A stretch of DNA of 64,000 bases from Mesobacterium_A sp034670065 (GTDB taxonomy: Bacteria; Pseudomonadota; Alphaproteobacteria; Rhodobacterales; Rhodobacteraceae), in assembly GCA_034670065.1 (NCBI GenBank), contig JAXMOG010000004.1, forward strand, positions 248,001 through 312,000. Direction: 5' to 3'. Positions 62,757 to 64,000 of this stretch are shown here, one piece after another (position 1 is the first letter of the stretch; each line of letters begins with the position of its first letter). The notes under the pieces are model-generated. The model was given only the letters and a program-made list of their open reading frames with translations. It made no database searches and was not told the DNA's origin. The translations under genes were made by a program, and so were the position numbers.

Positions 62757-63466
62757 ACCGGAAACAGGCGTTCTGGCGCGGCTTTCGTGACTGCGCGCCA
62801 TTCACCATAATAGTTGCGCCGTACTCAATGCTGTTTGGGGTGGTTGCGCGGGACGCGGGGCTGGACGTTCTTCAGGCCATGTCGATGTCGGTTGTTGTGG
62901 TTGCCGGGGCATCCCAATTTACTGCGCTGGCTTTGCTGCAAGACAACGCGCCGTTATTCATCGCGCTTTTTACGGCTCTGGCGGTCAACCTGCGCATGGC
63001 CATGTATTCGGCGGCACTGGTGCCCCATGTTGGACATGCCCCATTGGGGATACGCGCGCTGATGGCCTACCTTATGGTTGATCAGGCCTTTGCCGTCGCC
63101 GTGAAAACCTATGAAGAAAACCCGGCAATGAAGCCCGCTGTCAAAGTGGCCTATTACTTTGGATGCATGGCGGTGATTTGCCCGTTTTGGTATGCGTTCA
63201 CCCTGATCGGCGCTTTGGTCGGCCAGGAGTTGCCCGCCAGCCTGTCATTGGAATTTGCCGTACCAGTTTGTTTCATCGCACTTTTCGCGCCTTTGATGCG
63301 GTCTTTGCCGCATGTGGTTGCGGCGTTTGTATCCGGGGTCGGCGCAATAGTCTTTGCCGATGTTCCGTGGAGCCTTGGCCTGATCTTTGCAGCCGCCTGC
63401 GCCATGATCGCGGGCGCACAGACTGAACTGTACCTGCGTCGTCGGTCCGGCGGAGCACGCGTATAA
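62753..63466 (+). CDS. azlC: AzlC-family branched-chain amino acid transport protein
   Basis: 237 residues, about seven helices: FRDCAPFTIIVAPYSMLFGVVAR, VVAGASQFTALALL and NLRMAMYSAALVPHVG are the family motifs. ATG 62753 overlaps the previous stop. It forms an exporter with azlD, whose start overlaps its own stop. Confidence 0.88.
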   Translation: MNRKQAFWRGFRDCAPFTIIVAPYSMLFGVVARDAGLDVLQAMSMSVVVVAGASQFTALALLQDNAPLFIALFTALAVNLRMAMYSAALVPHVGHAPLGIRALMAYLMVDQAFAVAVKTYEENPAMKPAVKVAYYFGCMAVICPFWYAFTLIGALVGQELPASLSLEFAVPVCFIALFAPLMRSLPHVVAAFVSGVGAIVFADVPWSLGLIFAAACAMIAGAQTELYLRRRSGGARV

Positions 63467-63792
63467 TGTCTGATACCACTTTCTGGATTTTGACGATTTG
63501 CCTGGGCATCGGAACCTTCCTGATCCGCTTTTCATTTCTCGGTATTCTCGGCGGACGGCAGATGCCCGACTGGGCGCTGCTGCACTTGAAATACGTCGGT
63601 GTGGCGGTGTTTCCGGCTCTGGCCGTTCCGCTGATCCTATGGCCAGAAGCGCCACAAACCGCGATGGACCCATTGCGTATTGTGGCGGCAGCAATGACCT
63701 TGTTCGCGGCTATGCGCGGTTCCATTGTAACGGCCATCGCCGCCGGAATGGGCACGCTTTATCTGGGCAGACTTCTCATAAATTATCTTTAA
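63466..63792 (+). CDS. azlD: AzlD-family transport protein
   Basis: 108 residues with about four helices: LGIGTFLIRFSFLGILGGRQMPDW, LKYVGVAVFPALAVPLIL and MRGSIVTAIAAGMGTLYL. It is the small partner of AzlC in branched-chain amino acid export. Confidence 0.87.
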   Translation: MSDTTFWILTICLGIGTFLIRFSFLGILGGRQMPDWALLHLKYVGVAVFPALAVPLILWPEAPQTAMDPLRIVAAAMTLFAAMRGSIVTAIAAGMGTLYLGRLLINYL

Positions 63793-63807
63793 CGTAAGGG
63801 CCTAAAT

Positions 63808-64000
63808 ATGATCAAAGAACCCCCCGTTTTAACCATCGTCAAAAACCGTCCGCGTCCTAGCGAAGCGCAGATTGCGGCGTTTCAGGGCGTGCCAACAGGC
63901 TTCATCTGCGACGCAATGGAAGGGCAAGGCGCATTGGATACAACGATTGCGCCGGTTGCCGGAATAATCGACACTTCAATGCATGTTGCTGGCCCTGCCT
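63808..64000 (+). CDS. RraA-family protein (4-hydroxy-4-methyl-2-oxoglutarate aldolase-like), partial
   Basis: The frame opens at ATG 63808 and runs off the right edge after about 64 codons. VPTGFICDAMEGQGALD and MHVAGPA match the N-terminus of RraA/dimethylmenaquinone-methyltransferase-like proteins, several of which are aldolases for 2-oxo acids. It is 15 bases from azlD and may belong to the neighbouring catabolic locus. Confidence 0.75.
   Translation, partial: MIKEPPVLTIVKNRPRPSEAQIAAFQGVPTGFICDAMEGQGALDTTIAPVAGIIDTSMHVAGPA

Noticed and set aside
1..64000. CRISPR arrays, tRNA or rRNA genes, insertion sequences, prophage genes
   Set aside because: None was seen: no regular spaced repeats, no transposase or integrase frames, and no recognisable tRNA or rRNA sequence.

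Overview
The window is a dense catabolic and transport region from what is most likely a marine alphaproteobacterium of the Rhodobacterales (Roseobacter group). That placement is an inference from three things: moderate-to-high GC, the abundance of TRAP and tripartite tricarboxylate (TTT) transporters, and the mix of aromatic-acid and sugar-acid genes. I saw no rRNA, tRNA, CRISPR array, prophage or insertion sequence. About 64 protein genes are called; the first and last run off the window.

Region 1 (1-4.2 kb) is a homoprotocatechuate (3,4-dihydroxyphenylacetate) meta-cleavage operon on the minus strand: isomerase hpaF, dehydrogenase hpaE, LigB-type hpaD, then a second, unrelated VOC-type ring-cleavage dioxygenase. 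A divergent MarR repressor (hpaR) and a palindromic operator sit at the top. Region 2 (4.2-15 kb) holds a TRAP transporter, a secreted metallo-beta-lactamase-fold protein and an FAD-linked 2-hydroxyacid oxidase. Divergent to these are an FCD-type GntR regulator, a thiamine-diphosphate 2-oxoacid decarboxylase, an aldehyde dehydrogenase and a 2-hydroxyacid dehydrogenase. Read in order these convert a 2-hydroxyacid to a 2-oxoacid, an aldehyde and an acid. Beside hpa this suggests a funnel from aryl-lactates to homoprotocatechuate.

Region 3 (15-38.9 kb) is the least familiar part. It has a two-subunit fumarase/tartrate-dehydratase-like hydratase, two complete TTT transporters, two CaiB-type CoA transferases, a probable heteromeric acyl-CoA dehydrogenase, a MaoC hydratase, a flavin reductase and a FadB-like bifunctional enzyme. 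It also has a GST, an AbrB-family membrane protein, a second crotonase, a carboxymuconolactone-decarboxylase-family protein, an enol-lactonase-like hydrolase, a nucleophile-less alpha/beta-hydrolase and a HutC-type GntR regulator. Six AT-rich palindromes of the form ATAA-N8-TTAT lie upstream of these operons, including the regulator itself. They define a candidate regulon for the uptake and CoA-dependent breakdown of an unidentified organic acid.

Region 4 (39-48.4 kb) has a full-length transketolase, a LysR regulator, a homoserine-dehydrogenase-like oxidoreductase, a split transketolase, an SDR, an FAH-family hydrolase and an FCD GntR regulator. Region 5 (48.5-62.2 kb) is a sugar-acid locus: a TRAP transporter, an enolase-superfamily dehydratase, a phytanoyl-CoA-dioxygenase-like protein, a UxaA-family dehydratase, several NAD(P) dehydrogenases, a DMT exporter and an IlvD/Edd dehydratase. 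TTTGGTATACCAAA-type palindromes, the known ExuR/UxuR core, stand before the GntR gene, the TRAP operon and the IlvD gene, tying these into one regulon. The window ends with a small secreted protein, azlC, azlD and the start of an RraA-family gene.

All four solute-binding-protein genes are followed by a strong GC-rich hairpin before the next gene, consistent with higher expression of the binding protein.
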